From positions 75,771,741 through 75,835,740 of the forward strand of contig CM041465.1 in NCBI GenBank assembly GCA_023213395.1: a DNA stretch of 64,000 bases. The letters run 5' to 3'. Positions 23,040 to 37,280 of the stretch are shown here, one piece after another. The position numbers and the translations under genes were made by a program. The DNA comes from Cycas panzhihuaensis (Eukaryota; Cycadophyta). Positions within the stretch are counted from its first letter, which is position 1. Each line of letters opens with the position of its first letter. The notes below the pieces were generated by a model. It had not been told where the DNA came from, ran no database searches, and worked only from the letters and a program-made list of their open reading frames with translations.

Positions 23040-23260
23040 TTTCATATGCTTGTTTGAAGTCAACTTTATCTTTTAGTTTCTTTTTAAAATAAATAATATT
23101 TGAAAGTGTTTTTCCTTTTACAAAATTATCAACATACTTCTATAAATTATTTAAATGAAAAAAATTAAACATTTGATATTTCTAAGTAGCATAATTTTTA
23201 GAACTAGTCAAATTTTTAGTGATAGAACCCATTATACCTCTTCCACTAGCCTTTTTTTCT
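23040..23260 (-). pseudogene. E10 gag remnant
   Basis: Minus strand SSKNYATXKYQMFNFFHLNN, the copia gag 'NY..WK..M' motif with Trp mutated to stop, then KGKTLSN. The rest of gag and any zinc knuckle appear deleted before the protease. Confidence 0.55.
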
Positions 23261-23299
23261 TTATCACACACAAAATCAACTAAAAACAACTGAAAAAAC

Positions 23300-25458
23300 A
23301 TAGAAATAAAATGTAAAAGATGTCCAAAACTTTAGTTTATATGTAAGTAACTAATATAAGTGTATTTATTTCCTTGGTCTACTCACAACTAGTTAGAATT
23401 AACTTAAAAACATTTAATTTTGAATTTTCATAAATAAAAACAATGAAAAAGTGCATGTGACCATTTTAGGACTATAAATTTTAAAAGAAAGAGCTCAGTG
23501 GTATATTCACATGCTGAATTTGGCCTATAGATTGCTTAAAAATGGTCTTGGCACCTTAGGCTCCATGTGATCGGGGGTTGAAAAGTTGAGGGGTTTCTTT
23601 CTAGATTTCAAAATTTATAAAAATTAATTTAGTGTCACTTAACTTTATGAAATGAAAACTATTTTATAAACCTGAGTATCTTTTTAGAATATTCCTTAAA
23701 ATATTCTATTGTTACATGACAACAATGATTTTCCCACACTAAAATTTTAAGTGTTTATGTTTGAATTTCTCACTAAATGATAATTCCAAAAGTTATGCAT
23801 GTCATTGCATGTTGTTTCCTTATGAAAAAATTGGGTTTTCTACATGCCCATTTCCCACTCTTCATCACTCACCTCCTAAGTGTCTTGTGAAGGGCCCACT
23901 CACAAAATTTCATAGTTTTTCATCTAGTTGCATTGATTTTTGCCATTATCAAGCTCATCCAATCCATTAAGAGACAAATCTTGGCAATTTTAATGTATTT
24001 TATGCTTTTGCTTGATTTTGAAGTGTGTTCTCCTCCTCATTCGAGGATCATCATTAATAAGAATATAATAACTTATATAAAGTCAATGGAAATTTGTGCT
24101 TTATTTTCATGCTATCTGTTCATTGTATTTCATTGATTTTCACATGTGCATATCACAATAACATGAATTTTCATTGTTTCATTTTCATTTACTCATATTT
24201 TTTTGTGTTTTGGGCACCCCATATGTGATAGATTTTGATCCATATAGCATGTAACTAATGTAGAGTTTTAATCCATTCTTTTGAAAGAATTTGTCTCTAA
24301 TTTTTGCACTTGTTCAACAATATGTTGGGCAACTTTTAAAGCCTTCTGAAAAATTCCATTTCAATGCTATGAAATGTTAAGCTTTCTCTTTCAAACAATG
24401 TTTTTCACTATGTTTCTAAAGGATTTTTCATGAGTTAGTATGGCTTATTTTTAAATTTGATTTGTTCTTTGAAGGGAAGCATCTAGTGGATCTATTGGCC
24501 TCTTTCAACATAAATTTATACTATATTTTTCTTCTTCTCAAAAGGTGGTTTGATGTGCCCCAAATATGGTTGAAAAATAGTTGCAAATGAAGTTGGACAA
24601 ACCTTCAAATAGAGATAAAAAACACTCTCTTTTCCCCTATCTAATAGTGATTTAATTCATGGATTTTTGTCCCTTTTAAATTATAAATTTTATTGCATGT
24701 AAAGGACTACCATTTAAGGTTTTTAACCTGCTTTAGACATGCTTCCAAAAACATCTCTATTTTTTGTTATATTCTAAAGCTTTTTCTCTTTGAAATAATA
24801 ACTACATGCTCATTAAATGAGCTTCATTATAATAAAAATGAAAATTAAAACCTACATGCAAATTAGTGGGATCTTTGTCCATAATTTGCATGTCATTCAA
24901 TATCTTATATGCCAACTTTTAATGTGATTTATAAATCATTAGAAGCTATTGATGAAAGAAAATAGATATTTTCAACCCGTTGAAGATTTTTTCCTTCAGA
25001 TCAAAACAAGTTTCTTTGACTTGTTTTGTAGTGCTTACCCTTTGACATATTTACTATTTTGTTTGCTTAATAGTGCTTAGATATCTATGTCTAAAAATAG
25101 ACCTCAAGGGTAGTTCCTATACATCATGACAATGACCATCAATGTATAAACTAACCAAAAAACATGTTGCAAACTATTATGCATAATTCCCACAACATGG
25201 ATTTCTAATACAATAATTAAAAAACAAGAATTATAAATCATTCAAAGTCTCAAAAATTAGAGTTTGAGCTCTAATAAAGACATAAATCAATTTAAAACTT
25301 GAATAACTCAAGCCTAAACAAGACTTAACCACTACATCAAAAATCATAAAATGTATGAAAAGAAAACCCAATTTTACTTCCAAAAAGTAGTAAATTGCAC
25401 AAGATAGGTCCTAGACCTATGCAATCTTATACCCAAACCTATAATTTGCACCTAACTA
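23300..25458 (-). other. E10 leader
   Basis: Non-coding DNA between PBS and gag. A phrase near 23540-23600 (ggctccatgtgatcggggg) has the flavour of copia leader blocks seen elsewhere in the window. Confidence 0.5.
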
Positions 25459-25470
25459 GCTCTGGTACCA
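25459..25470 (-). other. E10 PBS
   Basis: Minus strand TGGTACCAGAGC, one mismatch, directly against the LTR. Confidence 0.85.
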
Positions 25471-25776
25471 TGTAAAAACTATTAAAATTAAGTTCATACA
25501 TGGGAAAGATAAATCTTGATATATTTAAGAAATTAAACTCATCTCTTATTCATTAAACTCCCTTTCCTATTATAATACACAATCTAATGCATAAATAATG
25601 CATAAATACAATCTTAAAATAAATATTTACTTCTAAATGATAAGACATGAGGAATGTTAAGTAACCCCTAATGACTCACCATTCTCGTATTTAAATAAAA
25701 AATGCTTAAAATACAATGATAGCAGAGAGGTTCATAACTATACGTTATGAGCTAATGTAAACATTAGTATTCAACA
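25471..25776 (-). repeat. E10 5' LTR
   Basis: 306 bp, TGTAAAAACT...TTCAACA, partner of 16230-16543. Confidence 0.9.
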
Positions 25777-26339
25777 AATGCTTGGTTGAAAGTTACTAAT
25801 TATTAAGCAATTCCATGATTGTGCTTAAGTAAGTTAAAACATACAACATTTGATTCAACTATTGAACAAAATCGGTGCTATAAGTGAGAAATTAAGAAAT
25901 ATTAAACTGGTCATGGTGATAAAGATGATTACAACTTAAGTCAAAGGTTGATTGGGAAGGATGGCTAGAAAGTTGGAATGATAATGCTAATATGATATCT
26001 GAAGAATCGAGGGTAGCAAGGACAAATCACTAGGATCATGGACTATAAGAATATGGGTGATGACTCTTATTAGTTAATGAATCGTGTAGAGAATAAGCTC
26101 ATGAATAAAGAGAGAAGGTGAGACTTTTAGAAATTGTAGTTTATTGTCCCCTCCTAGAAGATGAGTGGAAAGAAATTGATTTATATGAAGATGCATTTGA
26201 TAAGTTGAAAGAATAGATTAAGACTTTTAATTCATGATTTGACCTTCTTTGAAACTCTTCTTCCTCAAGATTAATAATAAAAAATAAACAATAGATTGCA
26301 AACATTAATAGCAACATGGTTAATCTAGTATTTGTCATC

Positions 26340-27470
26340 TAGTATGTGGTTAAGATTTAGTTGCTAAAATATGATGGCATGCTTGATGGACATCAACACA
26401 TTTTTATGTGCAAATTATTGTAGATTTGACATGGATCAATTGATCATAAGATACAATGGAATAAATTTGTGACCACTTTGCATGGTAAAGTGCAAATATA
26501 GTATAAGTAAATGATACACCAAAAGTTGATTAAAGGCTTGGACTATGGCAAGAAGTAATTTCTAAAAGCATCCAAACATTAAAAATTGAGACAAACAACA
26601 TTAATGGAACTAAAGAACTTACATATACAATAGAATGAAATAGTCTTAGCATTGCTTTGTAAACTGAAGGCTTATTTGCTCATGGCATGCATTAACTGGA
26701 TGAGAAATAAAATGTCGACTATTTTGTAAATAGAATTGTCTCGATAATAAGGATTGGAATTCAATAGAGGAATCTTAAACTTTTGAAGATACATCGGGCA
26801 TTGTAATGGAACTAGAAGGATAAATGGATGGAATTTCATTTGTTTAAACTCCACCAAAGGTTGTAAATTAATTAATTTAGGCATTGCAAAAACTTAAATG
26901 TATTAATCAAAGAACAACCATAGAGAGAAAGTGTGTGGTGTGTTAATTGTCAAGTGTGCGGTCATTATAAAAAGGATTGTCCCTTATGGAGTATGTTCAA
27001 GAGTTGTGGATCTAAATATATTACATTGAACACCATGTCGATAGCAAGGAATGCTTATCACTAAATCATTGAACTTCCATAGGGAAATCAATAAGGGACA
27101 TATCGATAAAAGTTGATCTCACCTAGAGAATGACTGTATTGTTACGTTCATAAGGCATTTGGACTTTCAATAGAAGAATACTCTTATTATATTACATCTA
27201 ACATGTGTTTAAGGATATTTGGTTAATAATATGAAATATTCAACATAAAAATACATAACTCATGATTTTAATTTTAATCTAAAAGTTTTGTAAAGAATGT
27301 GACAAAGAGCTACGAAAGGACCTATGTTAAGTCTTATAAGGATGAAAGGTGTCCAATGTCACAAGTATAATAATTGGGGTAATTTGCAAAGGAATTACCC
27401 TTTGAATCAATTTGGTTTATTGTTTGTACCTTATGTGGATTTAGTAGACATGAAATAACAAATTGTCTTG
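26340..27470 (+). pseudogene. G1: Ty3/gypsy-like gag with CCHC knuckles
   Basis: Around 26360-26660 the frame gives YDGMLDGHQHIFMCKLL, KFVTTLHGKVQ and ELKNLHIQ, resembling the 'F.G..D...H' and 'F...L.G.A' landmarks of Retrotrans_gag. Zinc knuckles follow: an intact CX2CX4HX4C at 26939-26980 (CVNCQVCGHYKKDC), a decayed one at 27357-27398 (CHKYNNWGNLQRNY), and an intact one at 27425-27466 (CTLCGFSRHEITNC). Frames differ and stops are common. 25782-26340 has no clear protein. No RT or integrase was recognised downstream. The gypsy assignment is moderate. Confidence 0.55.
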
Positions 27471-29213
<1,743 letters not shown>

Positions 29214-29599
29214 GTTTATTTGACACTATGGAAATGACAGTGACCAAAGTTATCAAGACATTATAGAAGGTATGGGTACATTGTTATTAGATATTATATG
29301 TCAAAGAACCAATTGATGATGACATCTAACAATGTTTCAAGTAGATTGGTAATGAAATGAGATCTATAAATGAAGATATACCACATCATATTAATAATAA
29401 ATATGGTAAGGCATCTCATATGAAACCAATAAATTTGTTGGTGAGGGCTCAATTTGACCCACACAACAAAAGCATAAAGGAGAGGATAAATTTATAAATA
29501 TAAGAATGGTGTTAATGAACCTCAAGGTTATTGACCCTATTTGATAAATAAGTGGGATGATGAGAAGCATTGGCATACAATTCAAAGTCAACCACCAAG

Positions 29600-29684
29600 C
29601 CAACATGTCAACAATGTGTGGAGCATATGTAACTGAAATACCGGGAATGGGTATTAACTTGAGAATGGACATTATCCTAACACA
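29600..29684 (-). repeat. E15 3' LTR, right end
   Basis: Ends atcctaacaca, followed at 29685 by a minus-strand purine tract (ggcgggagagga) and RNase H coding sequence. The left limit of this LTR could not be set; the partner is not seen. Confidence 0.5.
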
Positions 29685-29696
29685 TCCTCTCCCGCC

Positions 29697-29804
29697 TAAT
29701 AGTTGTTTAGGGAGACTCCAAGTTTATCTATGAATCTATAGAGCTTAGCTTTACTCAATACTTTGATGAATATGTTAGGTGGTTGATCATCTGTGATAAA
29801 GTGA
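29697..29804 (-). pseudogene. E15 RNase H C-terminus
   Basis: Minus strand reads ITDDQPPNIFIKVLSKAKLY, then RFIDKLGVSLNN. This is the last motif of copia pol (QLADIFTKPL...FRDKLGV). It is cut at 29804 by the E16 LTR. Confidence 0.75.
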
Positions 29805-30194
29805 TGTTGTGTTATTAGAAATAAATTCAACATAATAGATGATTAACTTTCATAATATAATGATATTTAATGGGGTTAAAATAAAATCAATATGAAATCA
29901 AGATAAGATGAAACATGCACATTATAAGGACACAATTATACAGTGGAAGAATAATCACCTTTCAAAGAATTGCATTATATAAATATATATATTTATAAGT
30001 GTAATTGATTTCATATCCAACCAATAATGTGAGAGAACCTTCAAGTTTACCAATGGGATATTACATGAATAGGTGACTACATGCACACAACTTAATAATG
30101 CTCATAATTTAATAATGACATATAAGAGAGAGTAGGGAGATACAATACCACTTGATATATCTTTACAATGAAATATTAATTATTACTTTTAACA
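29805..30194 (-). repeat. E16 3' LTR
   Basis: On the + strand TGTTGTGTTATT...TTTTAACA, inserted in E15 RNase H. The minus-strand purine tract cattataggagag follows at 30195-30206, so the interior lies to the right. The 5' partner is not found in the window. Confidence 0.6.
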
Positions 30195-30206
30195 CTCTCC
30201 TATAAT

Positions 30207-31911
30207 GATTAATCATCACAAGAAGTAACACTAGTATTTATTGCCTCCTCCTTTTTCTTTAAGTCACCACCAAAAACACTTCAAATCTTAAAATAATACT
30301 CATCCATATATGAGCAATCACCATCATCGAAAAAAGTTTTTCTTCACAAACTACATAATAAACACATCCACATCAATGAATTAGCTAACATATATATAAA
30401 GACTTCACCATTTATTGAACAACATGGGTAACAAGTCATTGTAGGTGTCAACTTGCTAGGAGAAACTTTAGATACCTAGTTCAATCAACATTTATTAACC
30501 AGTCTAGGAATAAGCGAAACTACTTAGTTAGACAAATGAGTTAAGAATATAATAGTAACAACATTTAGCCTCTTGAATACAAGTTGAAAGATAATAGCTT
30601 TTTCAACAATGTTGGATGGAAACACATGAGGAATTATCCTCCAAACGCTAGGGAGCTTTGGCCTTTAAACATCATAATTAGAGAACTTTACCCTTCAAAA
30701 TATCCAAACATCATCATTAATTTGGGTACTTGATAATCAACAATTCTATTAACAATATCAATAGATGGTCTCAAAATAGGCTTCATCATAAGATAAAACA
30801 CCTTCACAAGTTGGTCAAACATCAATTAACATTCAACAATATCATACTATCTAATATTTAATCTTTCAATCTCTCTATCTTTTAATATTTTTCACATTTT
30901 TCTTCAACAAATTAGGTTTTTATAAGCTAAAATTTTAAATTTTAAAAATCTATCAATATAGAAATGTACAACTCAAAAAAATATTCCCCATCTCACCCTA
31001 AAATCAAACTCTAGATGACTAACTGTCAATACCTAAAAGTCTATGTGCCATATATAAAAAAAACTATTGAAAATTAACTTCATCAACTTTGAACTACAAT
31101 ATATATATCAAATTTCATCCAAACTTATTCATGCAACTACTCATTTTGTTTATGTCTAAGTCTAGTTTCTGATGGTGAAGAAAAAATTGAGTTTCATTGG
31201 TTGTTAAAAAAGTTATGATAAAAACATTACTAATAACTCATAGAAAATCATAATTTTCTCTAAAAATGAATTAGACCCTTTTATGAACATGGCACTAGTC
31301 ATGTGTAAAGCCTTTGCATAACCTTTTGAAAAGAACAAAGGGAGTTGAGTGGACTTCTTATAACTATAAATTTAATTTAATTAAATTATAAAGTTTAGAA
31401 AATGATTTTTTTTTATGAAAAATGGCACATGACCTATGTATACCAATGATGGTAGAAAATAGATTTTGACTAGTTGAAAACTTAATTTCTTAACTATGAT
31501 TTCAAAAAATATTGTAAACCCATTTTAGATTTATCAATAACATTCTCTTGCCACTTTTAGAAGTTATAAATACTAATTTATTACATTGTTTTTCATGGTT
31601 TCTTCTTCATAGAAGGGTGGCAACCAACATAGGGTTTTGTGACATTAAAAAATCACTATAGAAGCCTTAGATCTTTCTAAAAATTTATGCATAGGGTTGC
31701 CATAACCTTGAAAAACTCATGCAATAATTAGATTTTAATTTTATGGTCTTTAAAGTAGGTTGGGCACTCTAGAAAGTGTGTTGATCTAAATAGAGATGTA
31801 TAGTCAAAATAGGGACAAACTTAGGGATTTGACTCCAAAATACTTGTTAAATAACATATTTGACTCTACAAGAGTGTCCCTCAATATGGCATCCCCATAT
31901 GATCTAAAAAA
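30207..31911 (-). other. Probable E16 interior, no recognisable protein
   Basis: AT-rich and full of stops on both strands. Part of it (31060-31250) reads like a copia leader on the minus strand. It is cut at 31911 by E6 and presumably continues at 36444. Confidence 0.4.
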
Positions 31912-32264
31912 TGTTAGACTTTAGAGGGTCACATATTATAATATTATTGTGATATACATTTATGCAAGTAGGTGGTCTATAGGGTATTGGTCAATTAATA
32001 AGTGTTATGTCATTAGTTGTGTTAGAGGTTAATGGTTCCACATGTACCATATCTCATCCTATATTTTCTCATTTATGGTGTATAAATGAGTGAGTAAGGT
32101 AGAGTAAAGAACATCGAGTCAAGATAAACATTATTGTTAAGCCATTATTGTTGAGTCATTATGATGTAATCATTTTGATTATGAGTTAATGATATTTTCA
32201 TTATGTTCATCATGCTTGTTTCAATGTTCGTTATATTAAATTATCTCTATTAAATATTTTAACA
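31912..32264 (+). repeat. E6 5' LTR
   Basis: 353 bp, TGTTAGAC...TTTTAACA, abutting the PBS. Confidence 0.85.
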
Positions 32265-32276
32265 TGGTATCATAGC
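32265..32276 (+). other. E6 PBS
   Basis: tggtatcatagc: G-to-T at one position of the standard site. The same variant occurs in E12. Confidence 0.8.
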
Positions 32277-34429
32277 AGGTTAGTTATCAAGCCTAACATT
32301 TTGTAGGTTTACCAATTTATTGATGTGTGTTAAGGTGGCTTTATAGAGTCGATTACCAAGTTAAGGTTCTCCTTATAGAAGGTGAAACCCTAAGTCTATC
32401 ATTATAAGTTGTACCAAGCTATGACTTTGATTGATATAAGACATAATTATTACTGGGCAATATTATTCACTTACTTTTTGTTAGTATTTACACTATAAAG
32501 AAATTGGTTAGTGTGAATTTGTGAAACTAAAAAGTGATAACATATGAATGAATATGAATTTGTTGGTCATTGAATTCTATTTGTACAATAAACATTTTAT
32601 GATTGTAAATACCTATTAGGATTTATGTTAAAAAATATTGAGATTTTAACTAGTAAAATTTGAAGTTAATTATCAAGTTCATGTAAAATTTAATCTTTGG
32701 GAAAACTCTACCATGAGTGAAACCCTTATTGTTGCATGATATTACCTACCCAAAAAGGAAGGAAATCCATTTGTAATAGAGACTACCTAATATCATTCAC
32801 TTGTTGATAAAAATTCTGGAAGAGAATAGCTATATGAAGAATAAATGCGCCTAGCCACAGATTTATTGTAGGTCCTAGGATTCAAGCATTTACTTAAGCT
32901 ACTTTTTGGCATGATGACAAACCCTAGTTATTGGGTGGCCTCTATATATAAGGAGATATACATACAATCTAATAGAATCTTTCTATAGAGGAGATTTTAT
33001 CCATAATATTGCTGCTTGCATGAATAATCATTGCAGCTATGAGTGTCAGAGGTAAAAACTGTTATAAGAAGACTGCACTTATTAGAGATTGAGACACCTA
33101 ACTAGAGGTATCTACTATGAAGAATTTAGGCACACTAGCTATCAATGGAGACAGTGAATGGTGAAGAATCCATCAAAGGAGGATATGCCTAGATCCTATA
33201 TGAATGTAGAAGGAGCTATAAATATATAACAACTGGAGTTATCCATAGAGTTTATGTGGCAGCACCTTGAAGTTGTGAAAAAGAGATCCTTATTGGTCAG
33301 GAGGAAAGATGCCAGAGAGCATGCAGTTATGAAGAAACCCAACCATAGAAAACAGAGACACTCAAAGGTAAGCTGAAATTGATCAAGGAGAAAGAGCTAG
33401 CTAAAGTAGGAGATAAATATAGGATACATGGTGAGAATATTCCTAAGAACATTCTATGACATCATCAAAACTATTGAGGAAGAAGCAAATTATCCCTTGA
33501 GCAGTGGATCCTAGTTTGGAAGCCTAAATGCTATCTATTAATAGTAGCTAGACCTGTTGAAAGTAAGATACTCATTAGAAGGCTGCATGTAGTGCCATTA
33601 TATTTAAGATACAAAGAGTATATGGTTATAGTCATTATGTGAAGAAATTTGTAGCTGCCATTATTTCACACATTGAGCAAGCCATCATTGAGAGGTGCAA
33701 GAAGCATGATAGAGAGGAGATCTCCCGTTGGTAGGGCATATATAGGCAACCATTATAATTAAGAGAAAAAATATTTATTTTTTAAAAAACCCTAGCTTAT
33801 CTATCAAAGTAGATGCCCTATTGCCATAGATGAAGATGCCTTCACATAAGAATTAAGTCATTTGTCGTGGAGAGAATGTAGGCATGTTTGTAATAATTGT
33901 CAAAGAAATCATGATCAGATTAAATCATTGCCAATAGTGATTAACATATAGAGAGATGAAGCAAGAGCAATATTTTTTACTAATGTTAATTTTTTCTCTA
34001 AAGTATGAAGTAAATTAAAGTAGATTGACATCTATTTTTATTTTTATAGATGTGAGATTAAATAAAGTGGATTTAATTCTTTTTACAAAATTAAATTGAA
34101 GTTAACAAAATTAGAATGTGATTTGGAGTCTATTGGTCCCTTAGTGATTAATCCCTTTGATCTTATGCAATCTCAACTTGAACTCTTACTAATCTACTAA
34201 AGGGGATAATCTCTCAATAATATCAATTTATTTTTCATAAGGAGGTAATTGTATGCTTTTCTTTATATCTCCATATTCAGAGTCTGATTTGTGAATTCTC
34301 TAAACGATAGGAACCATATTTTAGAGATAGTTATTTTGGTATATAATTTGAAGTATTTTACTACTGATTTGATTAAGTTATTTCAGTTTGAAGTGGATAC
34401 ATGAAACTTGTATGATGCACTCTTGATCA
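32277..34429 (+). other. E6 leader
   Basis: No confident protein. A Cys-rich phrase near 33870-33915 (ECRHVCNNCQRNHDQ) does not fit CX2CX4HX4C and may be chance. Confidence 0.45.
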
Positions 34430-35228
34430 ATTATGGAATTAGATGATGTCATCTTTTTTGTACCTAAAAGGAATGATTATTGCTTAACAGACTTTCCTTT
34501 TCCCTTACCTAAGTACACAAGAACAAATTATCGATGTGGGGCAATCAAAATAGAAAGTATATTTGTGTATAAAGGGTTATAGAAAATTATCACTGATGGA
34601 CATGATGCCTTAATTATTATAGAAGTAGATTTTTTTTTTTAAAACGAATAATAGAATAATAATTGATGTTATTCTTGTTGCATTAAATGAAGATGAACTT
34701 CCTTCTTCCCACCACTTTCTCATCTTTGTATTTCATAATGTCAGTACTGCTAAAGAAGCTTAGAATCTTTTGAAGGATGGGTATGAAAAGACTCCTAAAG
34801 AGGTACACGAGATTATTGAAAAAGCAAACAAAATTATTAATGATATAGGTAATAAGGATGAAAAAAGTACTACTAATGCTAGTGAAAAGGTATGTCAAGA
34901 TATTGATGAAGAAACTATAGGAATTAGTGAAAATATTGATGAATATAAAAAAAATTGTAATTGAATGTGTTGATGAGTTTATTGAGTATGTTGAAATTGA
35001 AGAATTAATTACTGATGATTGTGATCAAATAATCAAATTTTCTTTAGATGTTTACAATTTGAGTATTGGTTCAAACTTAAATTTCTCATAAGTTGATGAA
35101 GACTCTGCTCCAAAAGATAAAGAGCTCATTATTGGATATAAGGAAGAATTCATACAGGATATTGATGCTCAAATGTTAAATGTTTTAAGTGATGTTAATT
35201 CTTCTTTTGATGTCTTATCTATTAGATA
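34430..35228 (+). pseudogene. E6 gag and acidic tail, first part
   Basis: Reads VIFFVPKRNDYCLTDFPFPLP, with matching landmarks KYTRTNY, FVYKGL and ITDGHDA, parallel to E7 gag. After a damaged centre, the frame at 34770-34964 (EKTPKEVHEIIEKANKI...) corresponds to E7 QTPKET. A Glu/Asp-rich tail continues in another frame (ECVDEFIEYVEIEELITDD). Interrupted at 35228 by a solo LTR and resumes at 35721. Confidence 0.7.
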
Positions 35229-35720
35229 TGTTAAACACTTTATAAGTGTTATATGGGTATAGGTGTTACACCTAAGCCCATTTGTGGGGTCTAAGGGTCC
35301 GTTGTAGGGTCCCTGACTAGGGGATATAGGGGGCCAATGGCTCCCCTAAGTGGGTGTTCAGGGATGAGAGCCCTTGAGAATTTTTTTTTTGGTGTCTTAT
35401 ACAGGTCTTTGTTGACCCATGGTTTATGCCCATTATATTGTAAAATCGCAAGGCAATATCTTGTAATATTGTGTCTATATATTCTTATGTAACGACATAT
35501 GCAAAAGGGAAGGATTAGTCTTTGATGAGTCAATGAGAAGAGTTGGGTTTATTCATCTTTGTAATTTTTTAGTTGTTACTCAAATTAATAAAAAGTTCTA
35601 TGCTTAGACCTGAATCTCTTGGTATTCTTTATTGCGTGCTCAGCTTGTTTATGCTATTTATTCTTTACATGGTTTAGAGTTCAGTTATCAAATTATTTAT
35701 GTAGTTATATTTTCTCTTCA
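35229..35720 (+). repeat. Solo LTR of the E1 family inside E6
   Basis: 492 bp, TGTTAAACAC...TCTCTTCA, matching E1's split LTR at both ends. The acidic-tail homology to E7 continues on both sides, which supports insertion into E6. No exact target duplication is readable (agata / ctatc). A GC-rich block at about 35275-35380, with several G-runs, is absent from E1's copy. Confidence 0.8.
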
Positions 35721-36094
35721 CTATCTTCAGATCTTAATTCAATTGATATTGAATATGAAGATAAATAGGTTGTGATTGAAATAATGATCAAAGACATGCT
35801 AAATATAAACCTTAATTTTCAAGATATTTTTTATAATTATCTACATGATTACTTATAAGATCTACATCAAGCTCAAGTTGGACCAATTATGATCTACTAT
35901 ACCTTTTGTATGATGAAGGATTCAATGTTACACACTAACATGAAGAATGTCAAGTTCAAGGACCATTATTCTCGAGGACTATTACAAGGACATCATTATA
36001 GAAGTAGAGATGGAGATTAAATTGAAGACATTATCTTTAAGACAATTCTAAGAATAAGATATTATAAATTCAAGGAATCTCCAAATGTGTATTA
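35721..36094 (+). pseudogene. E6 acidic tail, second part
   Basis: Continues SDLNSIDIEYEDK after the solo LTR and reaches a segment (gattacttataagatctac...ggaccaa) matching the end of the E7 tail near 17560. Ends before the 3' LTR. Confidence 0.6.
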
Positions 36095-36102
36095 ATGGGA
36101 GG

Positions 36103-36443
36103 TATTAGAATTTAGAGTGTCAATTATTATAATATGATTGTAATACATATTTATACAAGTAGGTGGTCTATAGGTTATTAGTCAATTAATAGGTGTTATG
36201 CTATTTGTTATATTAGAGGTTGATGGTCCCACATGTACCACATGTCATCATATATGTTCTCACTTGTGGTGTATAAATAAGTGAGTGAGGCAGAGTAAAG
36301 GACATTAAGTCAAGATGGAGATTATTATTATTGAGTCATTATGATGTAGACATTTTGATTATGAGTTAATGATATTTTTATTATATTCATCATACCTGTT
36401 TTAATATTCATTATGTTGAATGATCTGTATTGAATATTTAAAA
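36103..36443 (+). repeat. E6 3' LTR
   Basis: About 341 bp, partner of 31912-32264. The right end blurs into an A-run. Confidence 0.8.
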
Positions 36444-36611
36444 AAAATAAACCAAGAGGCTAGGTTTTGGTGAAACATCCCAGGAGGTGATTTTAAAGTC
36501 TATTGATCAATTTTAGAGGTGTTTGAGGCCACCCATATGAGGAGAGATGTTGTGCACCTAGTTATAGATGCTTGCCAAACCCATGTTGACGTGAAATGAC
36601 TAGTGGGAGAG

Positions 36612-37170
36612 TGTAGAGCCCCTATGAGCAATTACAATACCTGTAAGTGAATAATATGATAGGATAAGTAAAGGTATGTTCACATATATCAATATTATTA
36701 TAAATGCCTTGAGAAATGATATATTTTTTTCCATGTATTGAAATTATTATTCGCATGATAAATGTATGAGTCACCCAATTGATTTAAAGCTTATGTAGTG
36801 ATATTTCATCTCTGGCCATTTAATACCATTGCTTGTGATAGTATGCATAATATTATACAGTTGTCACATTGTATATATCACCAATGAATAATATTGCACC
36901 CCTGTTAAAGCTTATAGTTCCATGTTAATCTAATTTGATTTCATTCATGATTATTACAGTGTCGCTTGCATACTATGTATAGTCACCTGCAATGATATTA
37001 GCCTGCCTATTGATGTATTCTATAACTTCACCAGTTGTCACCCTTTTCTTTCATAAAGTCACCTGGCTGTATTTTTGCATGATGCACAATGTGGTTTAAA
37101 TCAATCTATGTATATATAGATTTGTGTCACTACTGATTATGATATTTTATCCATTGATAAAAGTAAATGA
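36612..37170 (+). repeat. Possible LTR start (TGTAGAGCCCC)
   Basis: TGTAGAGCCCC follows the purine-rich agtgggagag, the layout of a polypurine tract and LTR. No partner was found and the right end is unknown, so this is tentative. Confidence 0.3.
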
Positions 37171-37184
37171 CATTACACACACAT

Positions 37185-37275
<91 letters not shown>
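37171..37275. repeat. Compound microsatellite (TG)n(TA)n(GA)n
   Basis: Three successive dinucleotide runs preceded by a short (AC)n. The TG and TA blocks lie in reverse order to those of the 29118 repeat. Confidence 0.98.

Positions 37276-37280
<5 letters not shown>

Larger units (their letters stand above)
16230..25776 (-). mobile_element. E10: copia element, minus strand
   Basis: LTRs at 16230-16543 and 25471-25776 with a perfect 5-bp target duplication aatgc (16225-16229 and 25777-25781). PBS at 25459-25470; polypurine tract aagggagag at 16544-16553 (minus strand). The left LTR terminus reads TA instead of TG. Interior order on the minus strand: a 2.1 kb leader (25458 to about 23300, no coding seen), a short gag remnant, protease, integrase, RT, RNase H. 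E7 interrupts the RNase H region. Confidence 0.9.
31912..36443 (+). mobile_element. E6: gag-only LTR element (+)
   Basis: LTRs at 31912-32264 and 36103-36443 sharing aagtaggtggtctatagg, tcaattaata and gattatgagttaatgat. PBS at 32265-32276. The 3' LTR terminus reads TA instead of TG. Flanks are A-runs, so the target duplication cannot be read precisely. Interior: a leader of about 2.1 kb, gag with acidic tail, and a purine stretch near 36095. It holds a solo LTR of the E1 family. Same family as E7 by gag, different LTR. Confidence 0.85.

Noticed and set aside
33860-33920. Zinc knuckle in E6 leader (CRHVCNNCQRNHDQ)
   Set aside because: Cys/His spacing does not fit CX2CX4HX4C and no gag surrounds it.
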